Origin: Collimonas fungivorans
GTDB lineage: Bacteria > Pseudomonadota > Gammaproteobacteria > Burkholderiales > Burkholderiaceae_D
Assembly (NCBI RefSeq): GCF_001584145.1
Contig: NZ_CP013232.1
Span: 1,798,001 to 1,862,000 of the forward strand
Direction: 5' to 3'
DNA: 64,000 nt
In this document: positions 50,533-59,293 of the stretch, piece after piece
How positions within the stretch are numbered: the first letter of the stretch is position 1
Layout of the letters: each line of letters begins with the position of its first letter
Notes under the pieces: model-generated
Database searches by the model: none
What the model saw: the letters and a program-made list of their open reading frames with translations, nothing else
Told to the model about the DNA's origin: nothing
Made by a program: the position numbers and the translations under genes

Positions 50533-50804
50533 GCCAGCGTCAACAAGGTGCGAACTATACCTACCCCGCTGCCATGTTGTTACGGCAGCGACTGCATCGT
50601 CTCAGGCCGCCTTACGCGGCTTTTTTAACGCCCCGGCATTGTTGCCTTGCCATGGAAAAAAGCTGTCGGCGAAGACCTTCTGCGACCAGTCTCCCCCACA
50701 CCTGCCCGCCCCGTTAAATGCACTGCTTTTAACGCATTTTGTAAAAGCGCCAAGCCCCCAAGCTGTGCGGGGTGCGCCGGGAAATCGTATGCAACGGGTT
50801 GACG

Positions 50805-50978
50805 CAAAATAACGCATTCTGTGTGCGCAGGTCGGCATTGATCTGGCTCACCAACAGAGATAGCCAGCTGGCGTGGCGCTGAATTAATTTGATCGCCTTG
50901 ATGCCGCGTATGGTTTCCAGGAAATGAGTTTGCTGCTTGGCGGCGTGAATGATTAGTACTTCGGTAGCTATCAGGATA
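50805..50978 (-). pseudogene. Fragment of a peptidase-type ABC exporter
   Basis: Minus-strand reading IATEVLIIHAAKQQTHFLE, then TIRGIKAIKL...SLLVSQINADLRTQ. This is the cytoplasmic loop between membrane helices of C39-peptidase-containing bacteriocin/RTX exporters. A stop codon lies just upstream and similarity is lost after about 50 codons, so it is a small orphan piece. Confidence 0.55.
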
Positions 50979-51003
50979 GGTTAGCGTGACCCAACACGGT
51001 AGA

Positions 51004-51125
51004 TCAAACAGAGCTGGCGCAGCAGTCAGTTTGTACCAGCGCCTGCTCGCCCGACACCGCATCGATCAACACGCGCGTGCCGATTCCGAACCATAATCAA
51101 GACCGATGATAAACGAGCCGCTCAT
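51004..51125 (-). pseudogene. Ribulokinase (FGGY kinase) N-terminal fragment
   Basis: From the ATG at 51125 the minus strand reads MSGSFIIGLDYGSESAR, the ATP-binding start of L-ribulokinase. Two extra bases in CGCGCGTG then shift the frame; the continuation VLIDAVSGEQALVQTD is recognisable in the next frame, and everything is lost by about 51004. A decayed remnant, not a working gene. Confidence 0.6.
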
Positions 51126-51310
51126 TCCTCAGACTCCCTTGCCAACGGCAGGGCCGCCAGCCAATGCGCTACGCACGACCTTTTCAACACGCGTGGCCGT
51201 CAATTTAATCCGCCCACAGTGGCATGAGGCTGACCGGGTTGTCGCCCTTGCGTGGCAGTGGAGGTTGAATCAGCTAGATGGGGTCAACTTCGCAAGCATA
51301 CGAACAAGCG

Positions 51311-51574
51311 CTACGTTGCGCTGAGGAAAGCAAGCAAACTCTCAGGAGAATAAGTGAATTTTGGCATTATTTCCTCTCCATTCTCTTCTCGACCATTGGG
51401 CAGGTTTTCCAGCATCAGAATTCCATACCGGTGGTAGTTGATAGGTGCACCGATTTCTAGCAAATGTTGTTCAGATTCAATCACAAGGGCTAGACGTTGG
51501 TCGCGATTTTTTCTTTCCATTAGAAAACTTTGCTCTTGGGCAGGTTTTATCGTTAATTTGACGTTATCTTGCAC
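51311..51574 (-). CDS. Small hypothetical protein
   Basis: 87 residues from a GTG at 51574 with GGAGA 6 bp upstream. The sequence (VQDNVKLTIKPAQEQSFLMER...RLALVIESEQHLLEIGAPINYHRYGILMLENLP) has the amino-acid balance of a real soluble protein, but no family is recognised. It lies between the gene-fragment zone and the AraC-type regulator, transcribed in the same direction as the latter. Confidence 0.4.
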   Translation of the reverse strand: MQDNVKLTIKPAQEQSFLMERKNRDQRLALVIESEQHLLEIGAPINYHRYGILMLENLPNGREENGEEIMPKFTYSPESLLAFLSAT

Positions 51575-51674
51575 GTTAATTCTCCATGGAGAGGCGACCA
51601 GGAGGGATAGTAATTTCTTTGAATCCGAAAGGATGAGAAATAACAATATTTAACATCCTGTTGTAAATTTACCT

Positions 51675-52709
51675 TTAATTTCCATGGCCACGTAAAAGTT
51701 GCTGCTGCCGTTCATGAGGAGTCTGTCCGGTCCAGCGCCGGAACGCCCGGTTGAAAGTACTTTGCTCGGAATAGCCAAGCAATTGCGCAATTTCGCTCAA
51801 TCGCAGGCGAGGATCCAATAGATAACGTTCAGCTAGATGCTTACGTATATTTTCAAGCAATGACCGATAATTTAATCCCTCTTCGTCCAAGCGGCGCCGA
51901 AGAGTGCGTGGAGTCATATTCAGCTCTTGAGCTACTTGTTCCAATTGAGGCTCACCATCGTGAATCAATCGAGCTATGGACTGCCGGACGGATTGTTCGA
52001 TATCACTGGCTTGCGGCAGCTCTTCCAGCATCATGTCGGCTAACTGTTCAAGCATCTGCAACAGCATTTCGTCAGGCTGAAGTAATCTTGTCGCCAAATG
52101 CCATAACCCGCCTCGTATAGAAGTTACTGGCTGTTCAAATAGCACGGGGCAACCAAAAAAGTCGATATAGGGCTGGATATCCGGCGGCGCCTTGTTAATA
52201 AAACAGATCTGCGTGGCCGAAATCGGCTTGCTTGAAATATTCCTGACAAACTGTACGAAGCTTGCAATTGAACATTCATCCGCAAGGGCTCCACAACGGC
52301 CAGATTCCTCTCCCCACGTAAGGACAAAATCAAAGCCTTGAACGCTAGTATGAAGGTGACCTGCTTCATATACCAAACGGCTATATCCTTTAAATCTTAG
52401 CAGTGCATTCGCCAAGTATCGGCCGGATGAGAAGACATATCCCATTACTCCTAAATGAGCGGCCGTGATATTGCCGCCCAGCCGCAGGCCCAGAAGAGGG
52501 TCATTTAATCGATCGGAAGCAAGTTGCAGCATCGCCCGCCAGTGTTGCATCGGATAGCGCTGCAGGCCGCGATCGAGTGGCTCAGGGGCGGGGATGCCAA
52601 GGAGGACAACGGGGTCTATATCTTGCTGCTTCAGATATTCAAACAGCAAGCGCACAAATCCGCTTGATACGAACCCCTTTACAACTTCCGATTGATGAAA
52701 TTTATGCAT
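51675..52709 (-). CDS. AraC-family transcriptional regulator (Arabinose_bd type)
   Basis: 344 residues. The N-terminal sensing domain is of the OruR/ArgR type (about 20-200; PMQHWRAMLQLASDRLNDPLLGLRLG). The C-terminal AraC DNA-binding domain (about 240-335) has two HTH motifs: LEQVAQELNMTPRTLRRRLDEEG and LSEIAQLLGYSEQSTFNRAFRRWTGQTP, quoted here by their key blocks. Ligand and targets are unknown. The nearest candidate targets are the surface-protein genes to its right. Confidence 0.9.
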   Translation of the reverse strand: MHKFHQSEVVKGFVSSGFVRLLFEYLKQQDIDPVVLLGIPAPEPLDRGLQRYPMQHWRAMLQLASDRLNDPLLGLRLGGNITAAHLGVMGYVFSSGRYLANALLRFKGYSRLVYEAGHLHTSVQGFDFVLTWGEESGRCGALADECSIASFVQFVRNISSKPISATQICFINKAPPDIQPYIDFFGCPVLFEQPVTSIRGGLWHLATRLLQPDEMLLQMLEQLADMMLEELPQASDIEQSVRQSIARLIHDGEPQLEQVAQELNMTPRTLRRRLDEEGLNYRSLLENIRKHLAERYLLDPRLRLSEIAQLLGYSEQSTFNRAFRRWTGQTPHERQQQLLRGHGN

Positions 52710-53436
52710 ATGCCAGGTGTAATACTTCCAACTAGTTCAACGAGGAGCCTCGGTGACTGGATGGCTTCGTTCATTCACGTATTTTGCTGTTTAAATCGCG
52801 AGTTCCATATCGAGCTTGGCACTCGCGATGTCTGCTGTAAAGTGTAATTCGGCGCTTCAAAGGTGTTTAGTCAAGCCGGTGCGATCCAAATTGCTATCTC
52901 ACGGAAATTGCATTAAGAAAAATAACAATGCGGTCGTCGTCGCATTGTGGCGGACACAGCCAGGTCTGCTTACCCATCTCCCTCTCCCACGATTTTGATA
53001 GCGACAGCATCATGGCAACGCGTCATGCACGCTTACGGATGAGATTGCTTTTGACCGTTAGGCGGTTTTGTCTCGGTTTGAAATTTAAGCATTTTTCATT
53101 CCATGAATGGCATTGCGGTGAAGACAGATCCATGCTGCTCTATCGCGCGTATGGCCGAATTGCTAACCCCCTTGCCATCTATGTAACAGGGGATCTGGAG
53201 CCGGATTGCTCCCTCTGCACACATATGGAGCAGGGATCCAGGGAAATTCTTTAAACAAATAATCGTGTGGTCAAATCTGCCAATTATTTGTCCCTTAATG
53301 TCAATTCAAAAAAATGACATCCGTTTAGCATCTGCATATCAGAAATTCAATTGATAGAAATTGAAATCAATTGTTCAGTTTCTCTGAGGGAAGCAATTCA
53401 AGTTACCAATAAATTGTGATGCGTACAGGGATAGTT
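52710..53436. other. Gene-free stretch before the transposase-like gene
   Basis: About 730 bp. A plus-strand reading at 52928-53254 (108 codons) has cysteine- and histidine-rich, unbalanced composition and no ribosome-binding site, and is judged spurious. The last 170 bp are very AT-rich. No repeats or hairpins stood out. Confidence 0.35.
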
Positions 53437-53835
53437 ATGTTTCTTCGGGACGATCAATGGCTGCAATTGGCTCCATTGCTATTAGGAAATAAATATAGCG
53501 GAGGAAAGACAGCTAAAGATAATCGTCTTTTTATTGAAGCCATATTGTGGCGCGTCAATACCCTGAAGCGCTGGTCTGATTTGCCGGTTGAATATGGCAG
53601 CTGGAATACGTGTTACGTACGGTTCAGACGCTGGAATGAAAGTGGTATTTGGAGGGATTTGGTCATTGCTTTGAATGACTTTCCAGAATTGGCGTCCGAA
53701 ATTCAAAAAATTGCGGCATATGGCGCTTTATCCGATGTTCAGGCCATGGCAAGAATGCGGCGAAAAGTGAGTCGAAAAAACCGAGAAAGCCAGTTTTCCT
53801 TATCGATGGAAGGCAGTAATAACATCGTTGGATAA
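53437..53835 (+). CDS. IS5-type transposase N-terminal (DUF4096) protein
   Basis: 132 residues. LRDDQWLQLAPLLLGNK, NRLFIEAILWRVNTLKRWSDLPVEYGSW and YVRFRRWNESGIWRDL blocks are those of the DUF4096 N-terminal domain of IS5/IS1031 transposases. The DDE catalytic half is absent, and the tail (MRRKVSRKNRESQFSLSMEG) is unrelated. No IS ends are visible, so it is either an IS remnant or a domesticated DNA-binding protein. It lies 337 bp upstream of the trimeric adhesin, on the same strand. Confidence 0.7.
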   Translation: MFLRDDQWLQLAPLLLGNKYSGGKTAKDNRLFIEAILWRVNTLKRWSDLPVEYGSWNTCYVRFRRWNESGIWRDLVIALNDFPELASEIQKIAAYGALSDVQAMARMRRKVSRKNRESQFSLSMEGSNNIVG

Positions 53836-54172
53836 TGGGGATTTAAATTCTTCGTAGAATTAATTTTCCTGGTGGATTGAATGCTGAGTTAATACGGATG
53901 CCGGAATATATCGTCTAATTTTGTCTTGGATATATCGCAAAGAAATAATGCAAATTGGCTGCGATTAATATCTAAATCGAATCCTTGATAAAGATCAAAT
54001 AAATCAGTTTGGCAATTTTACCTTATTAATAATGCCAATCATGTTGTTATCATTTTATAAATATTAAATATCGACTTGTTAATTTTAATAATTCATATCA
54101 CGCAATTTTGAGTAATACCGTTGAGGCGCAACCGATCAGGTATTGCAAGCGTTTGCGCGACAGGGGCTAATC
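53836..54172 (+). other. AT-rich leader of the trimeric adhesin gene
   Basis: Without a gene and strongly AT-rich from 53930 to 54110 (several TTAATA/AATAAT tracts), the kind of sequence often silenced by H-NS-like proteins. It ends with AGGGGC 7 bp before the TTG start at 54173. Confidence 0.4.
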
Positions 54173-57100
54173 TTGAATAAAATTTATCGTACTGTTTATA
54201 GCGAAACACTCAATGCATGGGTTGTCGTCTCAGAAAATGCGAAAGCATGCGGCAAACGCAGTGGCTCGACAAAACTGGCAGGGGGAATGGCAGTCGTACT
54301 TGCAGGAAATTTATTTTTCGGCATTTCTGGTGCGCACGCCGATTTTATCGTGAACGATACGGGATTCGGAAATGTTGATCCCGGAGCCTGTCAAGCATTG
54401 GACGGAACAAATACCTCTTCGGTAAAACTCTACGGAGCGAATAACGCAAACTGCTCAGGGGCAAAAACACAGACCGCAAATACTGTTGTGCAGCCGGAAG
54501 GCTTGTCAGTTGGAGGATTTACATACATTAATGGTGTAGATAGTACAAATGGCAATGCTTTAACGATTACAAAGAGTGGCGCCGGCATTGGGTTGAATGC
54601 TGGAAAGATAAGCGGTCTCGCCGCCGGTACCCAGAATACCGATGCCGTCAATTTTGGACAGTTGACTTCCTTGTCTACTGCTGCAAACCGCTACTTCAAG
54701 GTTATTGGCCTTAACGATGGTACTGATGATGCGAAAGCAAGCAGTTCTGGAGCGGTCGCAATTGGTCCCAAGGCAAATGCCAATGGTGCCAATACAATCG
54801 CTATAGGAAACACCTCTACAGCGACTGGCGGAGGAGCAGTGGCATTTGGCAATAATGCCAATGCGGCGTTTGGCAATGATATGGCATTTGGGACGAATGC
54901 TACGGCCGTTGGGGACGCAGGCGGTAAAGCGCCTTCCACAGCATTCGGCAATAGCGCAAATGCTACCGGATCTGGTTCCATCGCGGTCGGAACGCTATCG
55001 AACGCAACTGGGGCTACTTCAGCTGCGTTCGGCTATGCGGCAAGTACCGGTACCAATGCGACGAATGCCTTGGCGGTGGGGACAAATTCGGTCGCTAATG
55101 GAAACCGCAGTGTTGCTGTTGGATCAGGCGCGAACGCCATTGGCGATTTTTCCTCGGCCATTGGTCGGACGGCAAACGCGGCTGGGACGGGTGCAACTGC
55201 ACTGGGAACGAATACCAACGGCGGCGCCTCTGCTGCCGCCACCGATGCCATAGCGATCGGTGGACAGTCCGTTGTTGTTTCCATTGCCACATCCGGCATT
55301 GCCGTTGGCCGTGGCGCGACCGCCAATGGTGCGTTTGGCATCGCCCAGGGCGATGGCGTGACCAGCGGTGCGACGGGGCAAAACGTCGCGATTGGTTCGT
55401 CGAGCACGACCGCCAATTCCGGTACCGCCGCAGGCGGCGCGGTGGCCATCGGCCGCGGGCAGAAAGCGACAGGGGACGGTGCGGTTGCTATCGGCGATCC
55501 CAATACATCGAACGGCACCGGCGCAGTCACCTTGGGGGCCAACAACACCGCGGCAGGCAAGGCGGATGGCTCGACTGCTGCAAACGGCGCCGTGGCAATC
55601 GGCAACGCGAACAATGCGATCGGGCAGGGCGCCGTTGCGCTGGGGAATAGTTCCAACGCCGCCGCTGCGGGTGCGCTCGCGCTCGGCGACACTGCGACGG
55701 CATCCGCATCGAACGCTATTGCCTTAGGCTCCGGAGCCAATGCAGCTTACGCCGGCGGCGTCGCACTCGGCTCGTCGAGCACGACATCGGCTTCTCTGGC
55801 GGCGTTGCAGGCGACAGCGGCATATGTGCCATTTGCGGGCGCGGCCATTTCCGGCGCTGCGCCAGCCGGAGAGGTGTCTGTCGGATCGAGCGGCAACGAG
55901 CGGAGGTTGACCAACCTGGCAGCCGGCGGTGCGCCGACAGATGCCGTCAATGTCAGCCAGCTTTCCACGGCTACCGCTTCATTGTCGACCGGGTTGAGTA
56001 CAACCAACAGTAACGTGACTTCGTTGTCGACGTCTGCTTCGACTGGCCTTAGCACAACGAATAGTAGTGTCAGGTCATTGTCGACCTCGACTTCGACAGG
56101 TTTAAGCACGACCAACAGCAATGTGGCGTCGCTGTCGACGTCAACCTCGACCGGCATCGCTTCCTTGTCGACGTCCACTTCGACTGGCCTGAGCACGACG
56201 AACAGCAATGTGGCATCACTTTCGACCTCGACTTCAACGGGTTTAAGCACGACCAATAGCAACGTAGCATCGTTGTCGACGTCAACCTCGACCGGCATCG
56301 CTTCCTTGTCGACGTCTACTTCGACCGGCCTGAGCACAACGAATAGCAGTGTTACGTCGTTGTCAACCTCGACTTCGACAGGCTTGAGTACGACCAACAG
56401 CAACGTGAACTCGCTGTCGACTTCCACCTCAACGGGTTTGAGTACGACCAACAGCAATGTGAGCTCGCTGTCGACCTCGACCTCGACCGGTCTGAGTACG
56501 ACCAATAGCAACGTCAGCTCGCTGTCGATTTCCACCTCAACCGGTCTGAGCACGACCAACAGCAATGTGAGCTCGCTGTCGACTTCCACCTCGACGGGCC
56601 TGAGTACAACCAACAGCAACGTCAGTTCGCTCTCAACGTCGGTATCCGGTCTGCAGAAATCCGGCGTCAACAACTACTTCAAAGCTGACGGCAAGCTGGA
56701 TGGTTCGGATGATGCGTCGGTCAGTGCCGGCTCGAACTCGGTGGCGATCGGGGCCAACTCGACCAACGGCACCCGTAACAATGTAGTGTCGGTGGGTTCG
56801 GTCGGCAGCGAACGGCAGATTATCAACGTGGCACCAGGTACGCAGAACACGGATGCGGTCAACCTCAGCCAGTTGAACTCTTTGTCGACCTCGACTTTGA
56901 ACGGAATAAGTTCGCTCTCGACTGGTTTGAGTTCGACCAACAGCAATGTAGCGTCGCTGTCGACATCGACTTCGACCGGTCTGAGCACGACCAACAGCAA
57001 CGTGAGTTCGCTGTCGACCTCTACGTCGACCGGCCTGAGTACGACCAACAGCAACGTGAGTTCGCTGTCGACCTCGACTTCGACTGGCCTGAGTACGACC

Positions 57101-58921
57101 AACAGCAACGTGAGTTCGCTGTCGACCTCTACGTCAACCGGCCTGAGTACGACCAACAGCAACGTGAGTTCGCTGTCGACCTCGACTTCGACCGGCCTGA
57201 GTACAACCAATAGCAACGTGAGTTCGCTGTCGACCTCTACGTCGACCGGCCTGAGTACGACCAACAGCAACGTGAGTTCGCTGTCGACCTCGACCTCGAC
57301 TGGCCTGAGTACGACCAACAGCAACGTGAATTCGCTGTCGACTTCGACCTCAACCGGTCTGAGCACCACCAACAGCAACGTGAATTCGCTGTCGACTTCG
57401 ACCTCGACCGGGCTGAGCACAACCAATAGCAACGTGAGCTCGCTGTCGACTTCAACGTCGACTGGCCTGAGTACGACCAATAGCAACGTGAATTCGCTGT
57501 CGACCTCTACGTCGACCGGCCTGAGCACAACCAATAGCAACGTGAGCTCGCTGTCGACCTCGACCTCGACTGGCCTGAGTACGACCAACAGCAACGTGAG
57601 TTCGCTGTCGACTTCAACATCAACCGGCCTGAGCACGGCCAACAGCAACATCGAGTCACTGTCGACTTCGACTTCAACAGGATTGAGCACTACCAACAGC
57701 AACTTGAATTCATTGTCGACCGGTTTGAGTTCTATGACTAGCGGTATTGATTCCCTGTCTACGTCCACTTCGACCGGCCTGAGCACCACCAACAGCAATG
57801 TAGCGTCGCTGTCGACTTCAACCTCGACCGGCATCGCGTCCTTGTCTACGTCCACTTCGACTGGCCTGAGCACCACCAACAGCAATGTGGCGTCGCTGTC
57901 GACTTCAACCTCTACAGGCATTGCTTCCTTGTCGACGTCTACTTCGACCGGCCTGAGCACGACCAACAGCAATGTGACGTCACTGTCGACTTCAACCTCG
58001 ACCGGCATCGCCTCCTTGTCTACGTCCACTTCGACCGGCCTGAGCACCACCAACAGCAATGTGGCGTCGCTGTCGACTTCAACCTCTACAGGCATTGCTT
58101 CCTTGTCGATGTCTACTTCGACCGGCCTGAGTACCACCAACAGCAATGTGACGTCGCTGTCCACCTCGACCTCAAGTGGCCTGAGTACAGTCGGCAGCAA
58201 TATCAGCTCGCTATCGACATCAACGTCTACTGCCATTGCAGCCGTCAGGTCTCCGATTGCATCCAGTGAAGGAAAGGCGTTTGTTGGAGAAGTGGGGGCG
58301 GCAGGCAGCAATTCACTTGCGGTCGGCACAGATGCCGTAGCCACGGGCCAAAACTCGACGGCAGCAGGCCAAGGCGCGGTAGCCAACGCCAGCGGTACGA
58401 CCGCATTGGGGGGCAATGCCAAGGCAACATCTGCCAATGCCACCGCAGTTGGCGCCGGGGCGCAGGCAACAGCTAGCAATTCCGTGGCGGTAGGCGCCAA
58501 TTCCGTGGCGAACGAGGCAAATACTGTATCTATCGGTTCTGCCGGCAATGAGCGCCGCGTCGTTAATGTCGCCTCTGGCGTGAACGGCACAGATGCGGTC
58601 AACGTGAGTCAGCTCAACGCTGGCGTGACACAGGCGATCAATTACACCAATCAGCAAGTAGGGCAGCTGCAGCAATCGCTCAATAACACTGCGGATCGTG
58701 CTTATTCCGGGATTGCGGCGGTAACTGCATTGACCATGATCCCCGATGTGGATAAAGGAAGGAATTTCTCGCTTGGGATCGGCGCCGCGACTTATTTGGG
58801 TCATGCGGCGATGGCGATCGGCGGCACTGCTCGCGTTACGGAAAATATCAAGGTACGCGCGGGTGTCGGCCTAAGCCCCAACGGTAATACGGCTGGGGTT
58901 GGTGCTGCAATGCAGTGGTAA
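54173..58921 (+). CDS. Trimeric autotransporter adhesin (YadA/Hia type)
   Basis: 1582 residues from a TTG at 54173. This start opens the extended signal peptide consensus exactly (MNKIYRTVYSETLNAWVVVSE) and is preceded by AGGGGC. The signal sequence is followed by a YadA-head region (about residues 190-580) of AIG/AVG-xxAxAxG repeats, neck motifs of the type TDAVNxSQL near 54640, 55945, 56855 and 58600, two serine/threonine-rich stalk arrays of 18-residue units, a second short head, and the C-terminal membrane anchor (AYSGIAAVTAL ... TAGVGAAMQW). It forms a homotrimer on the outer surface and probably mediates adhesion, autoaggregation or biofilm. Confidence 0.95.
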   Translation: MNKIYRTVYSETLNAWVVVSENAKACGKRSGSTKLAGGMAVVLAGNLFFGISGAHADFIVNDTGFGNVDPGACQALDGTNTSSVKLYGANNANCSGAKTQTANTVVQPEGLSVGGFTYINGVDSTNGNALTITKSGAGIGLNAGKISGLAAGTQNTDAVNFGQLTSLSTAANRYFKVIGLNDGTDDAKASSSGAVAIGPKANANGANTIAIGNTSTATGGGAVAFGNNANAAFGNDMAFGTNATAVGDAGGKAPSTAFGNSANATGSGSIAVGTLSNATGATSAAFGYAASTGTNATNALAVGTNSVANGNRSVAVGSGANAIGDFSSAIGRTANAAGTGATALGTNTNGGASAAATDAIAIGGQSVVVSIATSGIAVGRGATANGAFGIAQGDGVTSGATGQNVAIGSSSTTANSGTAAGGAVAIGRGQKATGDGAVAIGDPNTSNGTGAVTLGANNTAAGKADGSTAANGAVAIGNANNAIGQGAVALGNSSNAAAAGALALGDTATASASNAIALGSGANAAYAGGVALGSSSTTSASLAALQATAAYVPFAGAAISGAAPAGEVSVGSSGNERRLTNLAAGGAPTDAVNVSQLSTATASLSTGLSTTNSNVTSLSTSASTGLSTTNSSVRSLSTSTSTGLSTTNSNVASLSTSTSTGIASLSTSTSTGLSTTNSNVASLSTSTSTGLSTTNSNVASLSTSTSTGIASLSTSTSTGLSTTNSSVTSLSTSTSTGLSTTNSNVNSLSTSTSTGLSTTNSNVSSLSTSTSTGLSTTNSNVSSLSISTSTGLSTTNSNVSSLSTSTSTGLSTTNSNVSSLSTSVSGLQKSGVNNYFKADGKLDGSDDASVSAGSNSVAIGANSTNGTRNNVVSVGSVGSERQIINVAPGTQNTDAVNLSQLNSLSTSTLNGISSLSTGLSSTNSNVASLSTSTSTGLSTTNSNVSSLSTSTSTGLSTTNSNVSSLSTSTSTGLSTTNSNVSSLSTSTSTGLSTTNSNVSSLSTSTSTGLSTTNSNVSSLSTSTSTGLSTTNSNVSSLSTSTSTGLSTTNSNVNSLSTSTSTGLSTTNSNVNSLSTSTSTGLSTTNSNVSSLSTSTSTGLSTTNSNVNSLSTSTSTGLSTTNSNVSSLSTSTSTGLSTTNSNVSSLSTSTSTGLSTANSNIESLSTSTSTGLSTTNSNLNSLSTGLSSMTSGIDSLSTSTSTGLSTTNSNVASLSTSTSTGIASLSTSTSTGLSTTNSNVASLSTSTSTGIASLSTSTSTGLSTTNSNVTSLSTSTSTGIASLSTSTSTGLSTTNSNVASLSTSTSTGIASLSMSTSTGLSTTNSNVTSLSTSTSSGLSTVGSNISSLSTSTSTAIAAVRSPIASSEGKAFVGEVGAAGSNSLAVGTDAVATGQNSTAAGQGAVANASGTTALGGNAKATSANATAVGAGAQATASNSVAVGANSVANEANTVSIGSAGNERRVVNVASGVNGTDAVNVSQLNAGVTQAINYTNQQVGQLQQSLNNTADRAYSGIAAVTALTMIPDVDKGRNFSLGIGAATYLGHAAMAIGGTARVTENIKVRAGVGLSPNGNTAGVGAAMQW
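55979..56645 (+). repeat. First stalk repeat array (54-bp units)
   Basis: About eleven 54-bp units coding SLSTSTSTGLSTTNSNVx, with two shortened 33-bp units (SLSTSTSTGIA) at about 56130 and 56282. Units differ at silent positions (TCG/TCA/TCC, AAC/AAT), so the array is old enough to have drifted but still prone to slippage. Confidence 0.9.
56881..58242 (+). repeat. Second stalk repeat array (54-bp units)
   Basis: About twenty 54-bp units of the same 18-residue type. The first half (56935-57650) is highly homogeneous. In the second half (57750-58180) full units alternate with 33-bp GIA units, giving an 87-bp higher-order repeat. Copy number probably varies between strains, and the region is a risk for assembly collapse. 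Confidence 0.9.
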
Positions 58922-58990
58922 AAGCATGGCCGGGAACGTGGATAGTGCGGATCCGGCCTGTATGTCCAAATAAAAAAACAGGTAAAGACG

Positions 58991-59287
58991 ATGAAAAAAG
59001 TAATGGTATCGGGATTGTTCCTGTCCACATTGCTCACTGGCTGTTCTGCTGCCTGGGGGCCAACATTCAACGCCTATTCAATCGGTATTGCGAACGGTGC
59101 GGCGATTTATGAAGTTGAATGCCACGGATTGCTGACAGACGCAAGCTCTTGCCAAAAAGCAGCGGAACGTATCTGCGGTGAGCAACCGGTAAACATCCTT
59201 GAAAAGACGGGAAATTTAAGCCAGTCCGGTGACGACATCAAGGATCCACGCGTACTCAGGTTCCAATGCAGTGAGTCGGCACAATAA
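58991..59287 (+). CDS. Small lipoprotein downstream of the trimeric adhesin
   Basis: 98 residues with a lipoprotein signal peptide (MKKVMVSGLFLSTLLTGC; lipobox LLTGC, C18). The mature part has four further cysteines (ECHGLL, SSCQKAAERICG, RFQCSES), compatible with two disulfide bonds. AGGTAAAGACG precedes the ATG. It starts 70 bp after the adhesin stop. Small periplasmic lipoproteins encoded beside trimeric autotransporters (SadB type) help their assembly; a similar role is inferred here from position only. Confidence 0.75.
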   Translation: MKKVMVSGLFLSTLLTGCSAAWGPTFNAYSIGIANGAAIYEVECHGLLTDASSCQKAAERICGEQPVNILEKTGNLSQSGDDIKDPRVLRFQCSESAQ

Positions 59288-59293
59288 ATACCA

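Noticed and set aside
52928..53254. 108-codon plus-strand frame upstream of the DUF4096 gene
   Set aside because: Unbalanced composition with many Cys, His and Arg and no ribosome-binding site; no family similarity seen.
55979..58242. CRISPR-like regular repetition
   Set aside because: The periodicity is a tandem coding repeat of 54 bp with no variable spacers, continuous in the adhesin reading frame; no cas genes are present in the window.
56674..58602. 642-codon minus-strand frame made of VEVEVDSELTLLLVVLRPVE repeats
   Set aside because: It is only the antisense reading of the 54-bp stalk repeats; a repeat without stops in one frame has none in its mirror frame. No signal, start context or family.
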